From: Amphiura filiformis
Lineage: Eukaryota > Echinodermata > Ophiuroidea > Amphilepidida > Amphiuridae
Direction: 5' to 3'
DNA: 64,000 nt
Assembly: GCF_039555335.1 (NCBI RefSeq)
Contig: NC_092647.1
Coordinates: 12,593,094-12,657,093 of the forward strand
Position 1 is the first letter of the stretch; the number at the start of each line of letters is the position of its first letter. This document shows positions 11,865 to 23,010 of this stretch, in pieces. The translations under genes and the position numbers were made by a program. Below the pieces are notes generated by a model. That model ran no database searches and had not been told where the DNA came from. It worked only from the letters and a program-made list of their open reading frames with translations.

Positions 11865-12435
11865 GTTACTCAGAAAGCCCACTATTCAGAAAACAGAAAA
11901 CCTATCACCCAAGGTCCGCTATTCAGAATTGTGGGCTTATTTTCCTTTTAAAAAATGACATGCTAACCAGAAGACCCGCTAATCAGAAAACCCATTAATC
12001 AGAAGGCCCACTACTCAGAAAATATATTCTGAGTAGCGGGTCTTCTGATTAACGAAATTTAATGAGCCCGTTTGAAGAATCACACCCAGACAACCTGCCA
12101 CTCAGAAAACCCAGTTCTCAGGGTATCATTAGAGTTAGAGGTTAGGTTAAGGTTAGGGCTAACTCAGTTCTTTCAAATGATAAAAGCAGGCCACTATATT
12201 ATAGTCATAGTGGGCATTCTGAGTAGCGGGTAAAGGATCAGATACAGCCCGCTAGCCAAAAAATGCTAGTCGGGAAAAAAATTAGTAGCGAGACTTTTAC
12301 ATAAAATACAACAAAAAGCCCACTATTCAGAAGGCCTGCTGCTCAGAAAATTCTGACTAGCGGGCCTTCTGAAAAATGGGTTTTCTGAATAGCAGGTCTT
12401 CTGACTACCAAGTCCTCTGAGTGACAGGCTGCACC
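11865..12435. repeat. Cluster of CCGCTACTCAGAA motifs in both orientations
   Basis: About a dozen imperfect copies of a ~14-base motif (CCCACTATTCAGAA, CCCGCTAATCAGAA and similar) run in one orientation. They are interleaved with the reverse form TTCTGAGTAGCGGGTC, so the region can fold into many alternative hairpins. A degenerate telomere-like stretch (GAGGTTAGGTTAAGGTTAGGG) lies at 12138-12158. Confidence 0.75.
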
Positions 12436-12439
12436 CAAC

Positions 12440-13600
12440 ATTCTATGCCATGACCAAATCTCATCAAATATGTTTGTGTAACTCCTAATGTGACATCTTA
12501 ACATATTAAAACTCTCCAAATATCTTCCCCAGGAATGGCATCCACCATGGGATCACAATTAATTGATTAATTTGAATTAATAAAAATAGCACTACTTTTC
12601 TTGCTGAGTTCTAAAGATAGACCATTGTCCAGCTCATGATACAATAGTAATATGCTTTTATTTATTTTGTATGTTTTACATTATGTTTGCTTTATATACA
12701 CTTAGAATGGCTGAGAAATCTATTGTACTGGTCCACCAATTTTTTGAATGGGAATTATGACAGCGACAAAAGATACTGAATTTTGATTGTATCTGCAAAA
12801 CAAGGTAAATCAACATTTGCATTGGCTTAGGAAGATTTTTAGCACATTTGCAACGCAAATGATGCTATTGTCATGGTCCAGATTTCTGTATGTTTTTTTC
12901 TTTCTCTGCTACATCGTTTGAGCAATGGATCTGGTAATTTGAGGCAGCGATCTTTGCATGATCGTTCATGATTGTTACTTATTTAGCTAGGAAAATTCGG
13001 AGGGAAAGTGTCATTTTTGGAGCATTTTGTTACGAAAATTTTTACCAAATTTCATGGAATAGTCTCCTATGCAGACTGTTTGTGGTGCTTTTCATATTAC
13101 AAACACTGTACAAACTCCTTGATCTGGCGATTTTGTAAAAGAGATGTTGAACTTTACTGCTTCAGTGCGGCTACAATGTTTGCTTTTCAGTGTTGCTTTG
13201 CCTTGCATTCGGCAAGTCAATAGATAAAGCACCAATTGGGCTCATGCTGTCTATAGGCCCCTACTTCTGTGCGCGAGCCATGAGCAATTAGTGTCTCAAA
13301 TTCTCCAAATTAGTGCACATTCAGAACGATTGTAGCAAAACTTAGTTTATATCATTGGCACTGACACATTTAATGCTAGTCCAGACTTTGTGTCTTTGTA
13401 ACATATTAACACCTTTCTAGTTTTTCAATTAACACATTTAATGCTACAACATTTAATCGTTTATTGGTCTTGAACAGATCCTGTACACTGTAAATATAAA
13501 CTTAGAAATGTGATTGACTATAGCATGTAAGAAATTAATGTCCAGACTTGATGTCTTTTTAACATATTAACACCTACTTGTTAGGTCATTGTTAAGGTGG
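12440..13600. other. No gene seen
   Basis: AT-rich; short open frames only. The block 'ACATATTAACACCT' recurs near 13400 and 13560, suggesting an old duplication. Confidence 0.35.
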
Positions 13601-14235
13601 TGTTAAAGGAAAGGTTTAGGGAAATCATGAATTCCAACATTTTTGCAAATATCTCCAAAACCTTTCATGATACAATCTCAAGTCAGTTTGTACTTATGTA
13701 GGGATATGTTGGCCATGTTATGAAGGTAATAAAACCGTTGCCATGGTAACCAAGCAGTCGCTATTGGCTTCTGACCAATCACATTGAAAGTTTTTTGCTG
13801 TTTTTTCGAGTCGCAAATCACTTCATTTGTCCCAATAAAAGTATACTCACATGTTGAGTCATGTTCCTGCGCACCTCCACTGATTTTCCCGTAAAAAAAA
13901 TACCAGTGGAATTCCCCCTGGGGGTCAAAGTGAAATTTTTGTTTTTTTGGCCACAGATTCCACATTACTTACAAACTTTTTACGGGAAAATCAGCAGGGA
14001 GGTCATTCGTGATGTCCTTGAACGATTTGACACCATTTCCTAATTTATTTGGACATGTGCAATTTCAACCATATGAGAGCAGTATCCAGGTCTGAAATTT
14101 CTCGGTCCCTGGAGAGCAATAATCAGAGGATGTAGGGTGCTGAAAACACTGCCGAAAATCTTTAAAAATAATTATCTTCTTCTCTGCCAAAGATGAAAAC
14201 GATCCATAGACCTTAAATTTGCATTTTAAACCACC

Positions 14236-14360
14236 TTAAGTTGTAAATTTCTCAGTATCAATAAAATTACTGAGCAAACATAGATAATGGAATTATCTGT
14301 GGAGCAAATTAATACGCTTAATTCCAATCAGTTAATTTCAATCATTTACAATCTGATTAT
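14236..14360 (+). repeat. Direct repeat, copy 1 (partner 15529-15630)
   Basis: Shared blocks: CTTAAGTTGT, CAGTATCAATAAAAT, GGAGCAAATTAATAC and TTCCAATCAGTTAATT. The rest of 13600-15530 has no recognisable gene. It contains AT-rich sequence and one CpG-rich patch at about 15190-15320 (GCGCCGCGTCACGCGACGCG). Confidence 0.65.
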
Positions 14361-15528
14361 ATTATCTTCTGTGCCAAAGATGAAAACGGTCCATAGATCT
14401 TTAATTTGCATTTAAAACCACCTTAAGGGCAGTGTAATGGGAGCGAACATTGACCTTTTCGAGCATCATTATTTCTGAATTGTATGTCCAAAGTATATAA
14501 AACTATACATTTTTGGAAAGGAAATGAGTCAAGGAATCCCATGGTGACGTCAGATTTTTGTAAAAATCTCGAGTTTTTGAAAAATCACAAAAAATCACTT
14601 TTTTACCCCAATTTTTTTGTGACAACTTAAAAAAAAATCCGTTCGGAGTAAAAAAAATTCAGTTAGCTTTTTATGAAGAAGAGACATGAACTTAGGGAAG
14701 GTTTTTTTATTTTTTTGAAATTCGTCTCTTTTTTCGAAATATTGAAAAAAACATGTGAAAAAGGCAATTTTGTCACTTTATTCAGCTAAAAAATGCACAT
14801 AATGGTGTATATTTTTGTTTAAAACAAATATTTTGAAAAAATGAGAAAACCTTCCCTAGACTTTGATGTACTCTAAACGATAGTGCAAAAAGTTTACCTT
14901 TTGCTTGCATATTTTTCGAGTTATCTTGTCACAAAAATCGTGCAATATTGTCAAAAGTGAACTATGAGCAATCGACGTTTTAGTAAAAAAATGTCAAAAT
15001 TATGCACAAAATTTCCTTATATTTTAAAACGGCAAGACTTTCACGCTTGTAAAAGCTGTATATGGTGCATGGTCTAAATATGCATCTTTTTGCACCAATG
15101 AATTTATAATGTCTGCTTTTAGTGCGCCAAAATTCAAAATAATTAAAAAATCTAAGTGGCATTTTGACTGCAAATTTTTGTTTTGTTTACACCACATTTG
15201 CCGGCGTTAACAACATACCGAATGCGCCTTGACTGCGTTGGATATACGCGCAGAGTTGCGCCGCGTCACGCGACGCGAATCGCGCGCGTAATCACAATAT
15301 TTCGCATTCGCGCATTTCTGACTCATTATTTCCCGCCAATTTACTAAGCTGTCTTGAGCCATGTGACTTTTTAGAGTTGAAAAGAGTGAAATAAATCAAG
15401 CAAAAATACGTGTAAATATTAACAAGTTGTATTTAATCAGTTTCAAGTGAAAGAATACATCTTAGTGTTGATAAATATCAAGAAATCTCAAATTCGGGCG
15501 TGGACGAATGTATCTTCCATTACTCTGG

Positions 15529-15630
15529 CCTTAAGTTGTTGTACATTTCTCGGTATCAATAAAATGACGGAGCAAATTAATACCCTTAATTCCAATCAGT
15601 TAATTCCAATCATTTACAATGTGATTAAAA
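15529..15630 (+). repeat. Direct repeat, copy 2
   Basis: Diverged copy of 14236-14360. Confidence 0.65.
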
Positions 15631-15639
15631 AAACTAAAT

Positions 15640-16460
15640 GTTTAAAGGGCTGTAACTACAGATCTATAATACACTGTAAATGAAAATATCTACATGTTTC
15701 AATAAAAAAAAATTGATGTAACTGCTCACAGCAAACCCAAGAATAAAACCACCCATATTTAGCGGCACACAAAGTACACAGGTTCACTTCCCACATACCT
15801 AGTTTATGCATATTTTTAACATAATGTGACATAAAAATGAACAAATATGCTACAATTTTTATTGAACCTTACCTCTGGCAAAACTACATTTTCCCAGATT
15901 ATTGTGCAATATATTATATATTTATTTGTATGGCGCAGTTGTATACAGGTTACTGTATATTGGTTACTATATATTGGTTATAGATGGTACATTTAACTCC
16001 ACAACTTCAAAAATACGCACTCACACAACAAAAGTCCTAACATTCCCAGCAACCAACTCCACACAACTCAACCCTATAAAATACCTTCAACTATAAACTA
16101 CAAACCAGCAAACATGAAACAATCCAATTATACCAAATCTACATTGCCTGCCCAATGCAACCAGCCAAAAACCTGTCAACAGCACCAAATACACTAACAA
16201 ATATCTACAACATTACAGGTTGATCTCGATAACTTTTCAGTCTTTGCGGACTTAGCATTTTTTCCTATCTTCTGATACACTTCTGATCCCCGGTTCTGGT
16301 GATACATGAAATTGTGATATAGCCCTCAGTCGCCACAACAGCTTGTAAAGATATATCTATATAGGAGGCCTTACGATCCCTCCGTTTTGGAACTGTAACC
16401 ATGGTAGGTCTAACTCTTATTTCAAATCCTAACCCCAAAACATATTTCTAACTCTAATAG
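15640..16460. other. No gene seen
   Basis: AT-rich; contains TATATTGGTTAC tandem remnants near 15955-15980 and A/C-rich sequence at 16000-16200. Confidence 0.3.
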
Positions 16461-16464
16461 AAAA

Positions 16465-16612
16465 TCCTAACCCTAATACGTATACCCTATTTTGTAACCC
16501 CAAATCAAAATTCTAAATTATACACCTAAAGACCTCTAAAAACGTATGGGTAGCCATGTTAACGCTTGCTCTACAGAGTCTAAGTATTTATAAATGAAAT
16601 TCTATCGAGAAC
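16465..16612 (+). repeat. Dispersed repeat copy 1 (partner 18125-18332)
   Basis: Shared blocks AATACGTATACC, ATTTTGTAACCC and ATGTTAACGCTTGCTC. The second copy has about 70 extra bases in the middle. Confidence 0.65.
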
Positions 16613-16751
16613 GCCCATTAAAGTAATTTCTAATCCCACCGATTGATCATAACTGAAAAAAAAAATGAATCCATAAATTCCACAGTCTTAGGTGTCATCT
16701 GAAATTTATAAAAGGGATACAGAGCAGAATTTAAAAGCCAAAAAATCGGCA

Positions 16752-16815
16752 ATAACGAGACACGAACTCTAGACCTCGTGATCACAAGTCAGTAACCTAA
16801 CCACTACACTGTAGC
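16752..16815 (-). repeat. tRNA-like SINE head
   Basis: On the minus strand, GTGTAGTGGTTAGGTTACTGAC resembles a pol III A box region and AGAGTTCGTGTCTCG resembles a B box, in tRNA-like spacing. Stems do not pair well enough for a functional tRNA. Confidence 0.5.
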
Positions 16816-17138
16816 AGAACTGTTGGTATTCATGCGAATTTATTTATAATAAGGATAACAATAATTAATGACGCAATAACGGTCTACCAACATAATATAA
16901 CTTCAAAAGGTAATATCTATTTATTTTACACCATGGTAGACCGTACTAATTTGGCTTATGGAGAAATAATTACCTATATACATATCGCAGACACAAAGAT
17001 GTGTAATGTAACCGTGCATATTTTTTTTTTAAAGTGAGATAAATGCAGCAAAATAGGAAAAAACCATGGGTTTTAACACAATACAGTAGCATGGACAGAG
17101 CATTAAATACACTGAAATCGATTGCGATTATAAGCTTC

Positions 17139-17205
17139 CCCAGTGGCTCATGGTTAGTTCACCCGCTTCTCACACGAAAATCATAAGTTCGAATCCATGT
17201 AATGC
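17139..17205 (+). repeat. tRNA-like SINE head
   Basis: CAGTGGCTCATGGTTAG followed by AAGTTCGAATCCATG at tRNA A-box/B-box spacing, then AT-rich sequence. No complete cloverleaf. Confidence 0.5.
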
Positions 17206-17557
17206 TGTTATTTTTTCTTTATTTTTCTCTTTTATTTCTTTTTCTTACTCCGTTACTTCAATTGAGGTAGACCGCATTCTTTAAAATTATAAAACAAAAC
17301 AAGTATGCACGGGTTTATTTTTTTTGTTTTCTAATCAAGAGATGTTGCGTTTACTTTTATTTTCTTCTATGGAGTAATTGTTGGTGAAAACAATAATTCA
17401 CACATTTCCAATTTACCTTTTTGACAGTTACAGTCATGAATAGTAAACTTAAACAGGGCACAAAATATGGTTTTAAGATTTTAAAGTGACCAGTCTCTAA
17501 ATTTCGAAATTAATGATAGAAACTTCCACGGTTTCAAATTTGGTATCAATTATTCCT

Positions 17558-17625
17558 TCCTTCATTCATTCATTCATTCATTCATTTATTTATTTATTTA
17601 TTTATCTATTTATTTATTTTTCACT
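17558..17625 (+). repeat. (TTCA)n(TTTA)n microsatellite
   Basis: Tetranucleotide repeats TTCA then TTTA. Confidence 0.9.
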
Positions 17626-17784
17626 CATTATAACAAAAATTATCTTATTTACTTTGTGTGTACAAATGTGTTAGAACACTTATGGAAAACGTACACTATG
17701 TTATGGCCTTATTTACGTAATTTTTAACGTGATGAAATGAAGGTTTCTTTGGTGTCAAGTCTATATTTTTTTCCAAACACCTCA

Positions 17785-17910
17785 ATCCTCCCCCTTCCCC
17801 ACCAATCAATGTTGATGTCACTATACTAGGCGCGCGTGACCAAAAAAGTAGGACTCAACATTGATCGGGGGAGGGGGGACTCAACATTGATCGGGGGAGG
17901 GGGGGGGGGC
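17785..17910. repeat. G-rich tandem and inverted repeat
   Basis: ACTCAACATTGATCGGGGGAGG occurs twice in tandem. A C-rich inverse (CCTCCCCCTTCCCC followed by AATGTTGA) lies just upstream, giving hairpin and G-quadruplex potential. Confidence 0.65.
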
Positions 17911-18124
17911 TTATCTTGGTACTCACATAACATTATTTGATTTTCCACCACATTATATAAGGGTATGGCCACTTCATGTATTCTACAGTGCGTTATGTGC
18001 ATAGCATAGTCTATAAGTTGCTTAAAATGACGCTGTATTTCCAAAGAGTAGTGATTTAGTCGTCAGAAATACATGACATTTGTTTGAAATGATTTGTTTG
18101 AACATATTTACAGCATTAATCCCA

Positions 18125-18332
18125 AACCTTAACCATAATACGTATACCGTATTTTGTAACCCAAATCAAATTCTAAGACTTCTCCAAACGTATACCGGCC
18201 CATTTCATCGGCTGCCGAATTTGGCACCTTACTTGGTCCGGAGACTAAGTCCCAGACCCCAGGCTGCTTGGGTAGCAATGTTAACGCTTGCTCCACGGAG
18301 TCTAAGTTTTAAAGACTGAAATTCTATCGTGA
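18125..18332 (+). repeat. Dispersed repeat copy 2
   Basis: Copy of 16465-16612 with an internal ~70-base segment (about 18195-18265). Confidence 0.65.
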
Positions 18333-18375
18333 TCGACCAGTAATGATCAATAAGAGAGGTACACCACTAACCACG

Positions 18376-18509
18376 ACATCTCAAATTAACTTGTCAGTAT
18401 ACCTACTTTGTGCAATTTCACTGGTGCTTATTTGAATTCTGCGATGTCTTGAAGTAATTTGGCAACTCAATTTTAGTACAATATTGTATTTCTAATGTAT
18501 TTTATAGTG
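18376..18509 (+). mobile_element. LINE 3' UTR fragment, left of element X copy 2
   Basis: ACATCTCAAATTAACTTGTC and the run AATGTATTTTATAGTGTTTTT match, in opposite orientation, the LINE 3' region near 34760-35230. The LINE sequence resumes at 21536 on the other side of element X, so X split it. An internal part of the UTR is missing. Confidence 0.7.
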
Positions 18510-18877
18510 TTTTTCTGCCTCCGCAGGAGGTAGTTTGCTTTGAAATTTAAGCCTAAAATGCCGCACATTGCGCGGCATATAGACCGATTGTACAAATTTA
18601 TATTCTGACAAGGGGGTGACAAGTACTCTAATTTCCGCCCAATATCGAGAGCCCAATACATATCCCCCACCTCTTTGCGCCATACATAAATTCGCCTATC
18701 GCCATTTCCGAATGTTCAAAAAGGTAATCACGCTTCCTCAGCATGTGCAATAAATGAGCATTAAAATTAATCTTATTCTATAGGGATTCTAGAAACACCT
18801 AGCACGTGGCGACAATGGTGTGGGTCTATCAAGTTCATGAATTATGCATTAGAATTTTTCAAGCTCATATGTTAGTA

Positions 18878-19003
18878 TAATTGAAGACCGAATTAAAAGA
18901 CTAGCTTGCGTATGCCGTCCTGCAGGACAGCAACCAATCACGGCGCGCCTTTGTCATGACGTCAGACGCAAACTAGTCTTTTTTAATTCGGTCTTTAATT
19001 ATT
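18878..19003. mobile_element. Small MITE, copy within X copy 2
   Basis: AAGACCGAATTAAAAGACTAG and its reverse CTAGTCTTTTTTAATTCGGTC bound about 125 bases; paralogue of 6148-6282. Confidence 0.65.
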
Positions 19004-19370
19004 AGGTTGTAGCCTCAGCGCTCATCAGCAGCTTTATCGTTGAAGACAAGTCGGAAAACCGTTATGCTGTGACAATGGGAATACACATCAAACAAGGTTT
19101 AATTTCATGATTACATGAAATCTGATTATCAATGGAAAAACTTTGGCTGGAGAAGTTGAAGCTGACGTTCATGGCGACACTTTGGATGTGATAATTTGAC
19201 ATCATGGATTGTTTTGTGCAAAATTTGAGGTATTTTTGTGCCATTTAATACGCGGGGAGTCAGCAGGCCGACTGGCATGCAGGCTAGCAGGCTAGGCTCG
19301 ACTAGGCCGCAATCATCGTGCATGCGTGTCTACATCATAATAATAGGTTGAAATGATGGGATTGAAAATG

Positions 19371-19603
19371 CCTTTTCAGAAATATTGATGTTTATTTATA
19401 TTTCTAAAGCTCTGTTGTTATGATTATGATATATTTTATGCATTCTATTTTCTTGCTTTTAACATATTTAATGTATACTTGTTTATCAAATTTTCAATTG
19501 TATAATGTTGTTTTTAATATTGTAAGGCGATTTGGACTTTTTTGAAAAGGCGCCTAATAAATGTCTTTTAATAATAAATAAATAATAATAATAATAAAAG
19601 ACC
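19371..19603 (+). mobile_element. 5'-truncated LINE insertion with (AATA)n tail
   Basis: The 3' portion reads GGCGATTTGGACTTTTTTG, then AAGGCGCCTAATAAATG and an AATAATAAT tail, a typical LINE 3' end. X copy 1 has the empty site: GATTGAAAAGACCGG (reverse complement near 5785-5800). Here the site is split with a short AAAA duplication, so this inserted after the copies separated. Confidence 0.7.
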
Positions 19604-19925
19604 GGCTAGCTATTTGATTTCTCTGCATACGAGATGTAGCCTATGTGCTGTGCCGTGTTCAACGTACACACGGCATGTCATGATCATGATGATGTTGCAT
19701 TTGAACTGCAATGTATGGTATGATACGCCTAGCCGCGCCTATGGCCGGCTTCATTGCTGTTCAAATACATGTAGGCCTACTAAAGTATTGTAATTTTATT
19801 GCGTTGATATAATTCGGAATAATTCGTTTTTAAGTATTTGCTTCCCCAATTCCCATGCGTGGTTGGTCATGTTGGTGGTATGTATGTCAGTTTTTTCATG
19901 CAAAGTAAAGATTTCAGATAATCAG

Positions 19926-20228
19926 ATACAAAAAAAAACAGTCTTTGCATCGGGGCCTGAGATTGGAATTCCAGTTTCCTTTCTCACGAAGTAAGGGCTA
20001 AGAGTAAAATTGTACAATTGTGTTTGGGAGTGGCCTTCTCTCTTTTCTTTTTCCTAGCTATTTTCTTCCATTTCTTGCTTTGTTTATCAAAGCTATCTAG
20101 GCCAGCATGCATATATTAGCCTACACTGGCTATCCAGGCTTGTGCATTTGTATGAGCTTGGAACGGTCCATGGATTTTCCATGGATTAGCATGTGTTCCT
20201 CACGGACCAACCTGGGTAAACAAACAAA
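19926..20228. mobile_element. Insertion present only in element X copy 2
   Basis: In X copy 1, TTTTAATTG joins directly to TATCTGATTATC. Here about 300 bases bounded by a poly-A run (~19929) and (CAAA)n (~20218) intervene. Likely a retroposed fragment; family not recognised. Confidence 0.55.
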
Positions 20229-20707
20229 CAAACAATTAAAAGAGCTATGGCACTGAGGCATGGTACATGGGTAGAACACACACTATACTACAAAATTACG
20301 GTTGCGTTTTGGCAAATTTCAATTTGCATAATTAATTAGGGCCACTTATTAGAAAAGTTGATTAGGGCCCTAATTAATTATGCAAATGGAAATTTGCCAA
20401 AGGCATCCATTGGTTTTATATCTTATTTTGTAGCCGATCTGAACATTTTACTTTGTATAATTCTTGCATATATAATTAGAAAATAAGGCCTACCTGACAA
20501 CATTGCATAACAAAAATAAAAGAAAGTTGTTGCCAACTTCTTGGTTACGTGCCATTTTGACAGGCCATATTTTGGTAACCGAATATCCGATTAAAATAAA
20601 ATTTTCAGTCTTGTAATCAGGAGAGAATGGGCTCACATATGTCAATCAGACAAAAATCTATATCCAATAGCGTTACCTTAAAGCTAGCATTATAAGTGTC
20701 TCCTTAA

Positions 20708-21469
20708 GGGGACTCGATCTTTTGTGCGTAATTATAGAGGGCCAGGGGATTCACTCTATCATTAAAAAAATTATTTGAAGAAGTCAAAGTGCCCTAGGAA
20801 TAAAAACTGTAGTGTAATTCACGCCAGACACAATTTCTTTATACGACAAAATTAATTTTTGTAATCGATCAAAAACAAACGTTTTATATCAATTTTAAAT
20901 TTAGCCTGAATCCGTAAATATGGTACCTCTCGCCCTTTTTTAGGTCAAGGCTATTTTTACCATTATGCAGCGAACCATTGTTGAAGCTATTTCACATACT
21001 AGAGAAAGAATGAGCCCATATAGCCTACTGTTGAAATATCTTTTGTTGATAATGTCATGAAGTCGTAAATTTTAAGGTCAAATTCCTAAAACCAAAACAA
21101 AACATTGCGACGCAGATAATTCCCGACTTACGCAATTTCATCATCACATCAGTGTCTTTATTATTTGTTTGAAACCTTTCCCAAACGTTCGTGCTATTTA
21201 TGCATAAAACGGCTAATCTATCTTTACAAACCGCGTCTTTTTTTAGTAAACAAAAGGCTAAAGATGGCATTATGAGATTTATCATTTATCATTACACTCA
21301 TCCGCTCAACTGCCACCATGGTCGAGCGGTAAAGCGCTAGACGCGTAATCAAAGGAAGTTTAGAATCGCTGGTTCGAGTCCCAACGAAGCCTGTGGAAAC
21401 TTTTTTTCTTCAAAATTCATGATCGCATTCCGAAATGAGTCACTTGTCGGTAAATCATGTATCGTATCC
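20708..21469 (+). mobile_element. TTAA-flanked element, 762 bp
   Basis: TTAA at 20704-20707 and again at 21470-21473 flank this segment. X copy 1 has a single TTAA at that point (GTCTCCTTAACTAATAAC as reverse complement). This is the exact TTAA target duplication typical of piggyBac-type transposition. The ends GGGGACTCGATC and GATACGATACA (inverse GGATACGAT) are only weakly inverted. There is no transposase frame. It contains the tRNA-like block at 21311-21395. Confidence 0.7.
21311..21395 (+). repeat. tRNA-like sequence inside the TTAA element
   Basis: TGGTCGAGCGG (21319-21329) fits the pol III A box and GGTTCGAGTCC (21371-21381) fits the B box exactly. The acceptor and T stems are broken, so it is a tRNA-derived SINE head or tRNA pseudogene, not a working tRNA. 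Confidence 0.6.
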
Positions 21470-21535
21470 TTAACTAATAACAAAAGTTGCCCACTGGTAT
21501 CTTGGAGGCATTGTCTTTTTTAAAGACATTTCTTG

Positions 21536-21712
21536 TTTAAATGTGTTTATAATTATGTACTGTGTAATTTTAGTTCCTTTATTTGGTGTGTGTATAAGGG
21601 ACCCCATCTAGTGGGCCTGCGTGCCTGTTCGGGGTTGCCCTTTTGCAGCACACACCACAATTTGATATTTTTATGTGCAATGAAGGTAATAAACTAAACT
21701 ACACTCTTTATC
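21536..21712 (+). mobile_element. LINE 3' UTR end, continuation of 18376-18509
   Basis: TATAATTATGTACTGTGTAA through CCATCTAGTGGGCCTGCG and GTTCGGGGTTGCCCTTTTGC to the tail AATAAACTAAACTA. The same end occurs on the minus strand at 33538-33648 with tail (CTAAA)n. Confidence 0.75.
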
Positions 21713-21714
21713 AC

Positions 21715-22335
21715 AGCCCTGCCAATAAACTAATAAAAAATAACAACTGCACTTACAAACAACATAACAAATAAAACCTGCACACAACCACCAACACAAT
21801 GAATTTCAATTCCTGACCATAACCCATAACAAACCTACTACAGCACCATTGGTGCTCTTGTTTGCAAAATATATAGGTCACAAACACTCTTTCCTCTATT
21901 TTATCACAATTTGTTAACTCCACCTATAGGATTATTGGGGGAGGCTGAAAGGTATTCAGGCTCCCACAAAAATTAATATTCAGGGGCTGAGCCCCCCCCC
22001 CCGTTCCAAAGCATATGATTTATGTGCTCTTTGACATCTGTGGTTCAATGCTGTTGCAGTGGTACAAACCGCATGAGCGTACTAGTGCAGCGCCATATAT
22101 TAAAAAATTGTGCACCTATTGCTATGGTAGCTAGTTAATCCGATTATTACTACACTACGAATAGTAATTTCATATTTATGCCGAGTCCATTGTAGCTATG
22201 TTTCAAAGAGCGGTATTATTTTTATATTCAATCAATGATTGAGCAAATACACAGGTGGTGAGTGTGGCCTGATTATAGTGAAGGACAATTACATTCAAAA
22301 ATAGTGTAACTTTGTTATGGTAATTATATGTTTCA
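21715..22335. other. No gene; contains a fragment of a GATTATTAC MITE at ~22070-22155
   Basis: AGTGCAGCGCCATATATT, CACCTATTGCTATGG and TTAATCCGATTATTAC match the right half of the MITE at 35893-36137. Elsewhere A/C-rich sequence and a C-run at ~21992-22000. Confidence 0.5.
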
Positions 22336-22338
22336 CTC

Positions 22339-23010
22339 ACCTACCTACCTACATACATACATATTTAGCATTTATAAAGTGCTGCTACAAGAGCGTAGCG
22401 CTGCACAGTGCACACAATATTGAAGGTGGCAAAACCCGGTGTCAAAAGGCCAAAATACACAAGCAAAATATATAGAGAGCAACAGAGCAATTAGAAAGAA
22501 TTATACAAATGTGTCTTAAGAGCCTTCTTAAAAACAGCAAGTGATGTAGATTCACGGATATTGATTGGTAAACGATTCCACATTCCGGGAGCATTATAGT
22601 AGAAGGCCCTGCGCTCCGCAGACTTCAGCAGTTTAGATGTACATTTGTGCTCTGTCAGTTGTGTTGTGTCAGATGCTGAGCACAGTCCAGCTCTACCAGG
22701 TTGATTGAGAGTGATACAAGAGAAAATGTAATTAGGAGCCATATGATTCATGCATTTGTAAATGATTAAAAGTTAAAACAAATTCTTATTTCCACAGGCA
22801 ACCTTAATGCAGTTCTTCCAAACATGGAGTGGCATGATCTTGCATGTTTACGGACTTGACATATCATCTTCACAGCCCAGTTCTGGATGCGTTGAATACA
22901 CTGAATGTCAGTTATGTTTGACCCTATAGGAGCTAGTCCATAGTCGATTTTAGACAAGATGAGGGCACGGATGACAAGATGGCAAGTATCACAAAGAGAA
23001 TTGATCAAAA
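22339..23010 (-). pseudogene. CR1/Jockey-type LINE fragment, 3' end of reverse transcriptase ORF
   Basis: Two minus-strand open frames join into the C-terminal part of a non-LTR retrotransposon polymerase. The upstream one (22766-23008) has ALILSKIDYGLAPIG and IQRIQNWAVKMI, matching the post-palm region of CR1-like ORF2. The downstream one (22491-22751) has ERRAFYYNAPGMWNRLP then IRES and FKKALKTHLY, the usual carboxy end. They are in different frames, so it is dead. It is 5'-truncated near 23010, and the 3' UTR ends in a tetranucleotide run ((ATGT)n(AGGT)n read on the minus strand) at about 22339-22362. Confidence 0.85.

Larger units (their letters stand above)
18510..21535 (+). mobile_element. 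Element X copy 2, inserted in a LINE 3' UTR
   Basis: Inverted counterpart of 4189-6645. Left boundary TTTTTCTGCCTCCGCAGGAGG, right boundary GACATTTCTTG. Both flanks are halves of one LINE 3' UTR whose uninterrupted form is seen (reverse complement) near 34775-34800. The insertion point is a T-run, so any target duplication is only T residues. It carries three later insertions: 19371-19603, 19926-20228 and 20708-21469. Confidence 0.75.

Noticed and set aside
12138-12158. Interstitial telomere repeat
   Set aside because: Only one true TTAGGG; the rest are variants, better explained by local AT/GGTT-rich repeat.
21311-21395. Functional tRNA gene
   Set aside because: Pol III boxes are good, but acceptor and T stems do not pair and the anticodon arm would need a very long loop.
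4189-21535. Large inverted segmental duplication or one 17-kb transposon with 2.4-kb ends
   Set aside because: Copy 2 is cleanly embedded in a LINE 3' UTR, so the arms are two separate insertions of the same element.
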